From contig JAMOOB010000395.1 in assembly GCA_027066265.1 (NCBI GenBank), positions 1-31,589 on the forward strand: 31,589 nt of DNA, written 5' to 3'. This DNA is from Desulfurococcales archaeon (GTDB taxonomy: Archaea; Thermoproteota; Thermoprotei_A; Sulfolobales; Ignisphaeraceae). Positions within the stretch are counted from its first letter, which is position 1. Each line of letters begins with the position of its first letter. Positions 8,397 through 15,604 of the stretch are shown here, piece by piece. A model generated the notes under the pieces. The model saw only the letters and a program-made list of their open reading frames with translations, was not told the origin of the DNA and ran no database searches. The position numbers and the translations under genes were made by a program.

Positions 8397-9652
8397 CGAT
8401 GGTTCTTGCGGTTGCTGTTCTTAGTCTCAACGGTTTCGGGTGGAATCAAGCTCTCTACCCTCTTGATCGCTTCCACGATATCGGGCTCGGCAAGTATTGC
8501 TGTGTAGCCCTCTAGTTCCGAGCCATCGATAGCGCTGAACGCATACGTCTTCTCGTGAACAACGCCGTTCCTACGCTCAACGATTAGAGCTACGTAGATC
8601 GGTAGGAACAGAACTTTCTCGTCCAACACCTTCCCGCTCAACGCCTCTATCAAGTCTCTCAACCTAGATACGTGCTTCCTAGGCTCCAACACAACGATTC
8701 CCCGACTCGGTTTGGGAAGTCCTTTGCTTAGCTTAGCACCAGTCTTCTCCAGCATCTCGTCGATGTTCAGGAACTTGTCTAGATCGAGACTCCTAAGCTC
8801 GACGAGATCGCCGTAGAGATCTACGAGGCTTCGATTCATCAAGTCCTCTAGCTGTACCTTAACTGATCCTCTATCCATCCCGAGCCTACTAGCGATAGCA
8901 CCTATCTCAACCGAACCTTCCTCCGAAACGATCCTCAGCACGTTAAGAGCTTCCGGCGATACGTCTAGCAAGCTACCTATCTCCTTATCGATATCGAACC
9001 CCTTACCCTTCCTAACCACGGGGTACCCCATCAAGGCATCGACAACAACGTAACCCTCCACCACCTCCGTAGCCTCCGACAACAATCCTCGCTTAGGTAG
9101 CTCGACGCGAACGATGTAGGTCGGTACGAAGCATAGCACCAATCTATCGAGATGAGCATGGTGCTTCCTCAGCAAACCACCGTAAACCTTCTTCCTAACC
9201 TCGTCTACGATGTTCTCGACCTTGATCAAGGGCTCTACGTGTACGGCAAGCTCTTCGCTTATCGAAACACCCTTCTCGATCCTCTGAAGAATATCCTCGG
9301 GAACGGCAACGACGTCGATACCTACTTCGCTGGCTAGAGAGATCGCGGATCCATCAATGCCCTGCGTAGGTACGACGATGAGCTTGTCTATGGGTAGCTC
9401 GTTGAGCCACGCTGAGAACTTCTCTATATCCTCGACGCCGAGCCTATTCCTAGCGATAACTACGCCTAGCACGAGCCGAGAGTTGGGTAGGGGACTCATC
9501 TCGGCAACTATGTCCAGCACGTGCTTGACGGATCTGCCCTCCACGGCTACGTTGGTACGAGTCTCGAAACCGTGTTTCTCGAGTTCGGTTCGAATCCATT
9601 CAAGTACGAGGCTGATTCTACGATCTTCCTCCGACATGGATCGGGTCGCCAC
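8393..9652 (-). CDS. Mrr-like nuclease-fold protein with winged-helix domain
   Basis: The N-terminal ~125 residues follow the pattern of an archaeal restriction-endonuclease-like (PD-(D/E)XK) domain. A helix comes first, then VKHVLDIVAE with D47, a strand LVLGVVIARN (61-69), a helix (DIEKFSAWLNEL) and a strand DKLIVVPTQGID. However, the strand that should carry E-x-K reads VVIARN, so the catalytic pair is missing and the domain may only bind DNA. A winged helix-turn-helix follows at about residues 240-295 (SVEIGAIASRLGMDRGSVKV, then LEDLMNRSLVDLYGDLVEL). The C-terminal ~120 residues are unassigned, ending in a Lys/Asn/Arg tail. A regulatory role is more likely than cleavage. GTG 9652 or ATG 9637 may be the start; AGAGGTG next to the GTG could serve as the ribosome-binding site for the ATG. 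Confidence 0.65.
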   Translation of the reverse strand: MATRSMSEEDRRISLVLEWIRTELEKHGFETRTNVAVEGRSVKHVLDIVAEMSPLPNSRLVLGVVIARNRLGVEDIEKFSAWLNELPIDKLIVVPTQGIDGSAISLASEVGIDVVAVPEDILQRIEKGVSISEELAVHVEPLIKVENIVDEVRKKVYGGLLRKHHAHLDRLVLCFVPTYIVRVELPKRGLLSEATEVVEGYVVVDALMGYPVVRKGKGFDIDKEIGSLLDVSPEALNVLRIVSEEGSVEIGAIASRLGMDRGSVKVQLEDLMNRSLVDLYGDLVELRSLDLDKFLNIDEMLEKTGAKLSKGLPKPSRGIVVLEPRKHVSRLRDLIEALSGKVLDEKVLFLPIYVALIVERRNGVVHEKTYAFSAIDGSELEGYTAILAEPDIVEAIKRVESLIPPETVETKNSNRKNHR

Positions 9653-9757
9653 CTCTAGGTTAGGTAGGAACCCGTGGAAGTGCTCGGTGGTGCGGAGGTA
9701 GATAACGCTACGTGGTGTAACGGTACTTACGCCTAGTTACGGAGGTGTTACCGCGGT

Positions 9758-10945
9758 CTAAGGAGCTGTGCTTTGGTGTGCAAGGAGCTTGATGAGTAGG
9801 GGTGTGAGGACGAGGGTTACGGGTACGACGAGTAGCAGAGCTACGAATACGTGATGCGGTAGGAGCTCGAGCTCTAGAGCTATGGTTGCCGAGACTAGCA
9901 TCACCTCAGCGCGGGGAGTCATCCCGATCCCTATCACCAGCGCGCTACGGTTGTCGAAGCCAAGTGCTTTCGAAGCTACGTAGCAGCCAACGACTTTGGA
10001 GAGCAGTGCGAGGGCTATAACCATGAGTACGGAGTACGTTATGTGGTGCAGAGGTACCGAGCTAAGTTCCTCGACCTCTACTCGGTACCCTACGTAGGCG
10101 AAGAATAAGGGTAGGAAGAGGTAGGTAAGCAACCTGAACTGTTCCTCCAGCCTTCGAGCAACGATTCGGAACCCGGCGATTCCTAGACCGAAGGCGTAGG
10201 CTAGGAGGATCACGCTGAGTCCCAGCTTCGATGCTAGGTAGCTGAGGAGTAGAACGAGTGCGAAACACATAGTTGTCCAACCAGCTTCTATCCTCATCAA
10301 GGCTATGGATTTGAAGAGCCTTCTACTCAGAACGTTCGTTACGAACGCTACTCCGAGCCATAGCGCGAAGGCTAGGAGCGCAACCGTTGCTACGTGTACT
10401 ACGTCTAGGTACCCTTTCTCAAGGCTGTAGAGAGCGCTTAGCAACGCGAGACCAATAACGTCGTCCACCACGGCTGCACCGATTATCGTCTGCGCTTCGC
10501 GGGAGCCCAGCATACCGAGCTCGTCGAAGGTCTTCACCGTTACCGAGACCGAGGTAGCGGACAGCGTTATTCCTAGAGCTAGCGCGCCAGCGAAGTCGAG
10601 GCCCAGGAGAGGGATCGATGCTAACCCCGCTACCATAGCACCGAGAACTCCTCCGAACGCAACGATGCTAGCGCTCTTCAACTCCCTAACGAATCTACGG
10701 AACGATGTTTCGAGACCTGCAAGGAATAGGAGTGCTACGATACCGATGTAGCTCAGCGCAATGACTTCGTGACTCATCTCGTAGCCGGTAGCGAAGCGGT
10801 AGAGAGCGAGTGCGAACCCGGTACATAGGTATGCGAGTATGCGAGCTGCTCCGATCCTAAGGAAGATCGCTTCCATGAGCTTGCACGCGATGAGTATCAA
10901 CGCGAACTCTAGCATCCACGAAAAGCTCTCCATAGCGCTACGCAC
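9758..10945 (-). CDS. CPA2-family sodium/proton antiporter
   Basis: This polytopic membrane protein (395 residues, about a dozen hydrophobic segments) belongs to the CPA2 monovalent cation:proton antiporters (KefB/NapA/GerN-like). The paired aspartates of the ion site are D161-D162 in AAVVDDVIGLALL. The TM4-TM5 region has LSATSVSVTVKTF, and the late conserved helix has GMTPRAEVMLVSA, all family hallmarks. It stops after the membrane domain, with no TrkA-N regulatory domain, so it is closer to NapA-type antiporters than KefB. It would exchange Na+ (or K+) for H+ across the cytoplasmic membrane. GTG 10945 fits a leaderless transcript from the minus-strand TATA-like AATATATCAAG (10970-10980); ATG 10933 is the alternative. 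It is divergent from the Cys-cluster gene. Confidence 0.9.
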   Translation of the reverse strand: MRSAMESFSWMLEFALILIACKLMEAIFLRIGAARILAYLCTGFALALYRFATGYEMSHEVIALSYIGIVALLFLAGLETSFRRFVRELKSASIVAFGGVLGAMVAGLASIPLLGLDFAGALALGITLSATSVSVTVKTFDELGMLGSREAQTIIGAAVVDDVIGLALLSALYSLEKGYLDVVHVATVALLAFALWLGVAFVTNVLSRRLFKSIALMRIEAGWTTMCFALVLLLSYLASKLGLSVILLAYAFGLGIAGFRIVARRLEEQFRLLTYLFLPLFFAYVGYRVEVEELSSVPLHHITYSVLMVIALALLSKVVGCYVASKALGFDNRSALVIGIGMTPRAEVMLVSATIALELELLPHHVFVALLLVVPVTLVLTPLLIKLLAHQSTAP

Positions 10946-10958
10946 ACCGGTGGTGTGC
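10942..10958. promoter_or_regulatory. 7-bp inverted repeat between divergent genes
   Basis: GCACACC-GGT-GGTGTGC is a perfect inverted repeat that occupies the tiny gap between the divergent antiporter and Cys-cluster genes. It covers the GTG start of the antiporter and lies at the expected transcription start region. It could be an operator; this is inference. Confidence 0.4.
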
Positions 10959-10963
10959 TAGCC

Positions 10964-11449
10964 ATGGAGCTTGATATATTTGTCGAGCCCTACTGCCTTC
11001 GATGTAGGAAGTGCTGTATCGAGACAGAGATGATTCTGCTTCCAAGCGATATCGAGAGGATCCGTAGCCTAGGCTACGAAGTAGAGCGGTTCGCAGAGCT
11101 ACGCAACGGTTTCTACAGGTTGAAGAACGTTGACGGTAGGTGCGTCTTCCTTACCGATCGAGGGTGTAGGATCTATAGGTATAGACCTCTTGGATGCCGC
11201 ATCTATCCACTGATCTTCGACGAGGATCTGGGACCCATCCTAGACCCAGAGTGTCCTCTCGCCAACGTGTTCTCGAAGCGATGTCTAGAGCTCGAGGTAG
11301 GTATTCGAATGCTTCGCAGATTCTTGGAGGAGCTGGAGCGTTTCTACGGTTATCGAATAGATTGGGATCACTTCGAGGAAGGCGCTCGAAGACTTCTTCG
11401 GCAATGCACGGCGTGGGGGGTTGCAACCCAGCGTTTTTCTTTTACCTAA
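10964..11449 (+). CDS. YkgJ-family cysteine-cluster protein
   Basis: This is a small soluble protein of the YkgJ/CxxCxxCC family (putative zinc- or iron-chelating domain). The N-terminal cluster YCLRCRKCC supplies C11, C14, C17 and C18. The second half of the signature follows: GRCVFLTDRGCRIYRYRPLGCRIYPL, with further Cys residues in DPECPLANVFSKRC. The family consensus is C-x2-C-x2-CC, then GxCxFL, then Cx-IYxxRPxxCRxYP, so the match is close. Its function is unknown in general, and metal or Fe-S binding is expected. ATG 10964 is used here; GTG 10955 is an in-frame alternative. The promoter of the following permease gene lies within its last codons. Confidence 0.85.
   Translation: MELDIFVEPYCLRCRKCCIETEMILLPSDIERIRSLGYEVERFAELRNGFYRLKNVDGRCVFLTDRGCRIYRYRPLGCRIYPLIFDEDLGPILDPECPLANVFSKRCLELEVGIRMLRRFLEELERFYGYRIDWDHFEEGARRLLRQCTAWGVATQRFSFT
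10970..10980 (-). promoter_or_regulatory. TATA-like promoter of the antiporter
   Basis: The minus strand reads AATATATCAAG. Its centre is ~30 bases before GTG 10945. The box lies inside the first codons of the opposite gene, so the two divergent transcription units overlap. Confidence 0.4.
11433..11446 (+). promoter_or_regulatory. TATA-like promoter of the permease gene
   Basis: GTTTTTCTTTTACC, inside the end of the Cys-cluster gene, is centred ~27 bases before GTG 11469. This supports an independent leaderless transcript for the permease and the downstream stress protein. Confidence 0.5.
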
Positions 11450-11468
11450 GCGATGTAGCGGATCCTGG

Positions 11469-12770
11469 GTGGAGATCGAAGCGATGCTGATGGTGTTGAT
11501 AGGGTTCGCGATACTGGTATTCATGTACGTACTACTCACGTTCGAGATCATGCATCGCACCGCCGTAGCCGTACTAACCGCGGGAATCGTTCTGGGTCTC
11601 AACATCGTGCTTCGCTACGCAAGCTTCGAGGATCTGCTGATGGGCGTAGACATGGATACGATACTGCTACTCATGAGCATGATGATAATCGTCGGCGTGC
11701 TTAGCCGAACCGGGTTCTTCGAGTACGTAGCTTCCACCCTCCTAAGGAGGTTCCACAAGCATCCGCTCGTACTCGTAGCCGTGCTCTGCAGCTTTACGGG
11801 ATTCGTATCGGCGTTCATAGACAACGTCACCACGGTTCTGCTCGTAACACCCATAGTGATCGAGATGGCTAGGAGGATCGGTGTCGATCCTAGACCGTTG
11901 CTTCTATCCATAGTCTTCTCCTCGAATATCGGTGGAACCGCTACGCTGATCGGGGATCCGCCCAACATAATCATTGGCTCGGCTGCGAAGCTAGGGTTCA
12001 TGGATTTCGTACGCAACCTCACACCCATCGTCGTAGCGGATCTAGGTCTCTACGTAGCGATGGCACCCATGCTCTACCGATCGTGGTTCGCATCCTACCG
12101 AACGAAGATCGCTGCAGAGGCTACCTCCCTCGAGTGGAGACCTTCGGTAGATAGAGATCTGCTGAGGAAGGTAGGTATCGTGCTATGCATCGTCGTCGGT
12201 CTCTTCTTCCTGGAAGACATTCTTGGCTACCCACCAGCCATACCAGCGATCATAGGTGCTGGAATCGTGCTGATCTTCGTTAGGAAGAGGATGAGTTTGG
12301 AGGAGGTTCTAGACTTCGTTGATTGGTCTACGCTGGTGTTCTTCATCTCCATGTTCATAGCTATCCGAGGAATCGAGGAGATGGGTGTGGTTGAGTTCAT
12401 CGCTCGATGCATAGCATCCACTTCGCGAGACCTACCCGTTCTACTCATGGTGGTGCTGTGGCTCTCAGCCTTCGTATCGGCTCTCGTAGACAACATACCG
12501 TTCGTCATGGCGATGATACCCGTGGTCAAGAGCATCGCAACCATGCTGGGCATCGATCCGAAACCACTGTACTGGGCTCTGAGCCTAGGTGGTTGCCTCG
12601 GAGGTAACGGTACGCTGGTCGGTGCGAGCGCAAACATCGTTGTTGCCGGCATCGCTGAGAAGCATGGATGCTACATATCGTTCCGTACCTTCGCTAGGTA
12701 CGGCATGCCCGTCATGCTGTCGACCGTAGGCTTGGCAGCGATATACTTAATCCTTCGCTACGGTCTCTAA
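11469..12770 (+). CDS. ArsB/NhaD/CitM-type ion permease
   Basis: This integral membrane transporter belongs to the ion transporter superfamily (PF03600-like: ArsB, NhaD, CitMHS, SLC13). It has two inverted halves, each with the hairpin pair typical of the family. The first half has FIDNVTTVLLVTP and SSNIGGTATLIGDPPN; the second has LVDNIPFVMAMIP and GGNGTLVGASAN. About ten to eleven membrane segments are visible. The substrate cannot be settled: arsenite, Na+/H+ or dicarboxylate relatives all share these motifs. There are no ars genes nearby, and the antiporter and Usp neighbours favour a role in ion or pH balance. The frame is open from TTG 11421, but the TATA-like box at 11433-11446 makes GTG 11469 the better start; ATG 11484 is also possible. 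Confidence 0.88.
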   Translation: MEIEAMLMVLIGFAILVFMYVLLTFEIMHRTAVAVLTAGIVLGLNIVLRYASFEDLLMGVDMDTILLLMSMMIIVGVLSRTGFFEYVASTLLRRFHKHPLVLVAVLCSFTGFVSAFIDNVTTVLLVTPIVIEMARRIGVDPRPLLLSIVFSSNIGGTATLIGDPPNIIIGSAAKLGFMDFVRNLTPIVVADLGLYVAMAPMLYRSWFASYRTKIAAEATSLEWRPSVDRDLLRKVGIVLCIVVGLFFLEDILGYPPAIPAIIGAGIVLIFVRKRMSLEEVLDFVDWSTLVFFISMFIAIRGIEEMGVVEFIARCIASTSRDLPVLLMVVLWLSAFVSALVDNIPFVMAMIPVVKSIATMLGIDPKPLYWALSLGGCLGGNGTLVGASANIVVAGIAEKHGCYISFRTFARYGMPVMLSTVGLAAIYLILRYGL

Positions 12771-12787
12771 CCCTGGGAGAAGCCTCG

Positions 12788-13585
12788 GTGTATCGAATCG
12801 ACGACGTTGTTCTATGGGTTTCGAAGAGCGACGAGGTTCTCAAGCTAGCGAAGTTCTTAGCCAAGCTCTTCCCTTCCGCAACCTTCCATCTCCTAGCCGT
12901 GGTTCCCCGCATGAGGACGAGGTTCTTCCTAACGTCTCTATACCACGAGGTTGCGAAGAGCATAGCGGAGGAGGCGCTGGAAGCCGTTGAGAAGGAGTTG
13001 ACGAGGTGTGGAATTCAGCGCGTTAGGAAGGTGTTTGAGAAGGGTTCGCCGCTCAAGGTAGTGAAGATGTTCGTTGAAGAGGTTTCGGCGGATCTGCTCG
13101 GTCTCGCGGTAGCGATCGAGATGGAGGTCGAGGAGATCGTTGATAGCCCCATACCACGCGTTTTGAACACCGTGAGGATCCCAGTCATGGTTTACACAGC
13201 GCTTTCGAAGGTTGGTGAGGTTCCTAGTAGCATAGCTATCGTTTCGAAGGGTAGAGGTCTAGGAAACGCGTTGGGGATAGCTCTAAGCCTTGCACGGAGC
13301 GGTGGTCTAGACCTAGAACTCTTCCTAACGACTAGGCTTAGCCCCGACGAACTCGATAGGTTAACGCTCTTCGTCCGTAGCCACGGCGTCAAGCTCTCCG
13401 TAGACTTCGTCGAAGCACGTAGAGAAGAACTCGTTGCAAACCTACTACACGCTACCAAGATCCACGACCTCGTGATAGTCGAGCGAACCGTTTTCGAAAC
13501 CCGTAGCATCTTCGCAAGGAAGAAGATCGGAGAGCTCGAATCGATCCTGGTAGCCTCTTCCCACAGCCCAATACTCTTCGTATAG
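12788..13585 (+). CDS. Tandem universal stress protein (UspA family)
   Basis: The 265 residues fit two consecutive UspA-type alpha/beta domains of ~130 each. The first opens with DDVVLWVSKSDEVLKLAKFLAKLF, followed by FHLLAVVP and a C-terminal VRIPVMVYT strand. The second opens with SSIAIVSKGRGLGNALGIALSLA and ends with SHSPILFV. The ATP-binding G-x2-G-x9-G(S/T) signature is not clear in either half, so this is probably a non-nucleotide-binding Usp. It starts with GTG 17 bases after the permease stop and is presumably cotranscribed. Usp domains next to or fused with antiporters and permeases often regulate transport, which is the likely role here. Confidence in the fold is moderate to good. 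Confidence 0.72.
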   Translation: MYRIDDVVLWVSKSDEVLKLAKFLAKLFPSATFHLLAVVPRMRTRFFLTSLYHEVAKSIAEEALEAVEKELTRCGIQRVRKVFEKGSPLKVVKMFVEEVSADLLGLAVAIEMEVEEIVDSPIPRVLNTVRIPVMVYTALSKVGEVPSSIAIVSKGRGLGNALGIALSLARSGGLDLELFLTTRLSPDELDRLTLFVRSHGVKLSVDFVEARREELVANLLHATKIHDLVIVERTVFETRSIFARKKIGELESILVASSHSPILFV

Positions 13586-13633
13586 CGTAGCCAACCACAT
13601 CGTCAAGGATCTCCGAACCTCGTGGATACGGAG

Positions 13634-13644
13634 AAACTTTATGA
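13634..13644 (+). promoter_or_regulatory. TATA-like promoter of the repeat protein gene
   Basis: AAACTTTATGA is centred ~23 bases before GTG 13663 and ~38 before ATG 13678. It follows a short inverted repeat CTCCG...CGGAG. Confidence 0.4.
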
Positions 13645-13662
13645 GTTTGGAACAATCTCGAA

Positions 13663-14616
13663 GTGTTGGAGAGCGTAATGGAGTGGCTCATCAGTTTGCT
13701 AGGATCGATAGCAACGATTGTTGGATCGATCGCTACCCTAGCTTACTGGCTTGGCAAGAAGTTTACTAGGATCGATGAGAAACTCGAAGAATACGACAAG
13801 AGATTCGAAACAATCGAAGCGAAACTCCTCGAACACGATAAATGTTTCGAAGCGATAGAAAGAAAGTTGCTTGAACACGACAAACGTTTCGAAGCCATAG
13901 AGAGGAAACTTCTTGAACACGATAAGAGATTCGAAGCGATTGAACGAAAGCTCTCGGAGCACGATAAACGCTTCGAAGCAATAGAGAAGAAGTTAGAGGA
14001 ACACGATAAGAGGTTCGAAGCCATAGAAAAGAAGTTACTGGAGCATGATAAAAAGTTCGAAGCAGTAGAGAAGAAGTTGCTTGAACACGATAAACGATTC
14101 GAATCCATTGAGCGAAAACTACTCGATCACGATAAACGATTCGAATCCATAGAGAGAAAGCTTGGAGAACACGATGAGAAGTTCGAAGATCTCAAGAGGA
14201 AGCTTGCAGAGCATGACAAGAAGTTCGAGGAGCTGGCTCTAGAGATACGTAGTAGTTCGGTGAAGGTGACTCGCGTAGTTAGATCTGTTATGGAGTTCGT
14301 TATCGATACGCTTGCATTCCACGGCGTTGTCGAGCCTAGGCTAAGTACCTACATGAAGGATGAGATCGGTAGGATCCTGACGGTCGTATCCATGAATCCG
14401 CTTAGTAGGTACGAATACGAGAGGTTGAAGGAGCTTCTCCACAAGGATAAGCTTAGCTTGGAGGAAGCTAGGGAACTGTATCGAATAGCTGAGAAACTTG
14501 TTGAGGAGTACGGAGATAGGTACTACGAGGTGTGGAAGCTCTTGTGGTACTCGAGGCTTTGGATAGCCTACAACCTTAGGAAGATGGAAGAGAAGGAGTC
14601 GAAGGATCGGCATTAG
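13663..14616 (+). CDS. Membrane-anchored coiled-coil protein with 14-residue repeats
   Basis: Residues ~8-30 (LISLLGSIATIVGSIATLAYW) form one membrane segment. Residues 34-187 consist of 11 tandem 14-residue units with consensus FEAIERKLLEHDKR, i.e. two heptads each, which predicts a long regular coiled coil with F, I and L in the core. The His of EHD occupies a core-like position in 10 of 11 units. The remaining ~130 residues are an alpha-helical C-terminal domain (VTRVVRSVMEFVID, then LSLEEARELYRIAEKLVEEYG) ending in a charged tail. Function is unknown; a scaffold or tether at the membrane is plausible. Similar repeat proteins are scattered in Thermoproteota. The start may be GTG 13663 or ATG 13678. 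The repeat DNA is more A/T-rich than its surroundings. Confidence 0.82.
   Translation: MLESVMEWLISLLGSIATIVGSIATLAYWLGKKFTRIDEKLEEYDKRFETIEAKLLEHDKCFEAIERKLLEHDKRFEAIERKLLEHDKRFEAIERKLSEHDKRFEAIEKKLEEHDKRFEAIEKKLLEHDKKFEAVEKKLLEHDKRFESIERKLLDHDKRFESIERKLGEHDEKFEDLKRKLAEHDKKFEELALEIRSSSVKVTRVVRSVMEFVIDTLAFHGVVEPRLSTYMKDEIGRILTVVSMNPLSRYEYERLKELLHKDKLSLEEARELYRIAEKLVEEYGDRYYEVWKLLWYSRLWIAYNLRKMEEKESKDRH
13762..14223 (+). repeat. 42-bp tandem coding repeat, 11 units
   Basis: Eleven in-frame 42-base units encode the 14-residue repeat. Units differ mainly at synonymous positions (for example GAA/GAG, CGA/AGA/CGT), so the protein pattern is better conserved than the DNA. The first unit (FTRIDEKLEEYDKR) and last two units are the most divergent, as expected of arrays that grow from the middle. 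Confidence 0.85.
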
Positions 14617-14621
14617 AAGAG

Positions 14622-14996
14622 CTAAGAGGAATCCCGTAGGGGATCCCAAGACTTGGATGAATCGATAGTATCCCGTTCTCCGGATCCCTGCCCAAGGGTT
14701 AGGGTGTAGGGTCCGTAGATAGCGGTGCTAAGTAGTTCTTCCGCGTACTCGCGTTCTCCAAGGACGTGGTCTACGAGCTTGAGTAGGTTTTGAAGCGTTG
14801 GTTCTCGACGAACCTTCTTTACCAAGGGTTTGAGCTCTGGATGTTCGTATACGAGGTACCTAGCCAACTCTTCGAAGAGTCTCCTACCATCGGAGTTGAG
14901 GGTCTCGGTAGAGGTATCGAAGTAGCGGTAGAACTCTTTGAAGAGCTTGAGAAGCAGTGTTCTAACCTCTCGACCAACCTCCATCGAGGTCTCCAC
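14622..14996 (-). CDS. Unknown small helical protein
   Basis: I do not recognise this 124-residue protein. The first ~90 residues look helical and charged (VGREVRTLLLKLFKEFYRYFD, then GRRLFEELARYLVYEHPELKPLVKKV, then LQNLLKLVDHVLGEREYAEELL). The last ~30 are polar and probably disordered (GQGSGERDTIDSSKSWDPLRD). No membrane segment or metal motif is seen. GTG 14996 lies 25 bases after the centre of a minus-strand TATA-like box CTCTTTTAACT, which supports a real leaderless gene; ATG 14984 is in frame just downstream. It converges on the repeat-protein gene with five bases between stops. Confidence 0.6.
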   Translation of the reverse strand: METSMEVGREVRTLLLKLFKEFYRYFDTSTETLNSDGRRLFEELARYLVYEHPELKPLVKKVRREPTLQNLLKLVDHVLGEREYAEELLSTAIYGPYTLTLGQGSGERDTIDSSKSWDPLRDSS

Positions 14997-15015
14997 GAAG
15001 AGGTGTGGAGAAGCT

Positions 15016-15026
15016 AGTTAAAAGAG
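15016..15026. promoter_or_regulatory. Shared TATA-like element between divergent genes
   Basis: The minus strand reads CTCTTTTAACT at the leaderless distance from GTG 14996. The plus strand (AGTTAAAAGAG) could serve the gene starting at 15057 with a leader of ~10 bases. Confidence 0.4.
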
Positions 15027-15056
15027 CTTCGACGTGATTCCGGTACGGGTCTCGAC

Positions 15057-15539
15057 GTGGAGGAGGTTAGGGATCCCTACCTCGATTGGCTTCCTAAGAA
15101 GTTTAGCGAGAAGTATCGTAGATACTACGTGAATCACGAGATCATGGATAGGAAGGATCTGAAGAAGTTCGAGAGAGGCTTAGTCAAGGCGTTCCGCTTC
15201 GCTTTGTCTAGGTACCTACGTGCTAAGGGGTATAGGCTCAGCAAGGAGTTCCTCGAAGATCCGGAGAAGTTCGGTCCTTCCCCCGGCGTTCTCTGGATGC
15301 TTATCCTCGAACCCAAGCACGTCGTTGCGATAGTAGGCGATAGCTCGATCCCCAAGCCTAGCGATACCTACGCGAATCTCTTCGTCGAGGCTATGAAGAT
15401 GCGTCTACAGAGCCTTGGATTCGACGTCAAGCATATCCAGCTCCTCGACTTCTCGACGAGGTACGATTGGGGTGATGCGAAGAGGGTGGTGTACGTTAGG
15501 CTAGAGAAGGTTGCGGAAGTCGAGGGTTCAGCGGAATAA
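15057..15539 (+). CDS. Unknown archaeal protein, 160 residues
   Basis: This soluble protein matches no family I can name. The N-terminal half is helical and basic (LPKKFSEKYRRYYVNHEIMDR, then LKKFERGLVKAFRFALSRYLRAKGYRLS). The C-terminal half alternates strands and helices (VLWMLILEPKHVVAIVGDSS, then YANLFVEAMKMRLQSLGFDVKHIQLLDF, then KRVVYVRLEKV) and could be a small alpha/beta domain. The basic N-terminus might bind nucleic acid; this is a guess. It starts with GTG and is followed 65 bases later by dph6 on the same strand, with no clear TATA box between, so the two may be cotranscribed. Confidence 0.65.
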   Translation: MEEVRDPYLDWLPKKFSEKYRRYYVNHEIMDRKDLKKFERGLVKAFRFALSRYLRAKGYRLSKEFLEDPEKFGPSPGVLWMLILEPKHVVAIVGDSSIPKPSDTYANLFVEAMKMRLQSLGFDVKHIQLLDFSTRYDWGDAKRVVYVRLEKVAEVEGSAE

Positions 15540-15540
15540 C

Positions 15541-15577
15541 TCCTCATCACGTATCAGGAACTCGGGGTCCTCATCAC
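15541..15577 (+). repeat. Short direct repeat upstream of dph6
   Basis: TCCTCATCAC occurs at 15541-15550 and again at 15568-15577, a 27-base period, within the 65-base gap before dph6. Two copies only; significance is uncertain. Confidence 0.3.
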
Positions 15578-15604
15578 CGAATGCATGGTGGGTGCTCGAG
15601 CTAT

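Noticed and set aside
13743..14108. Long minus-strand frames with Ser/Phe-rich repeats
   Set aside because: They are mirror images of the 14-residue repeat of the plus-strand coiled-coil gene and have unnatural low-complexity composition.
13762..14223. Regularly spaced repeat that could be mistaken for a CRISPR array
   Set aside because: The 42-base units are contiguous, in frame and coding, without unique spacers.
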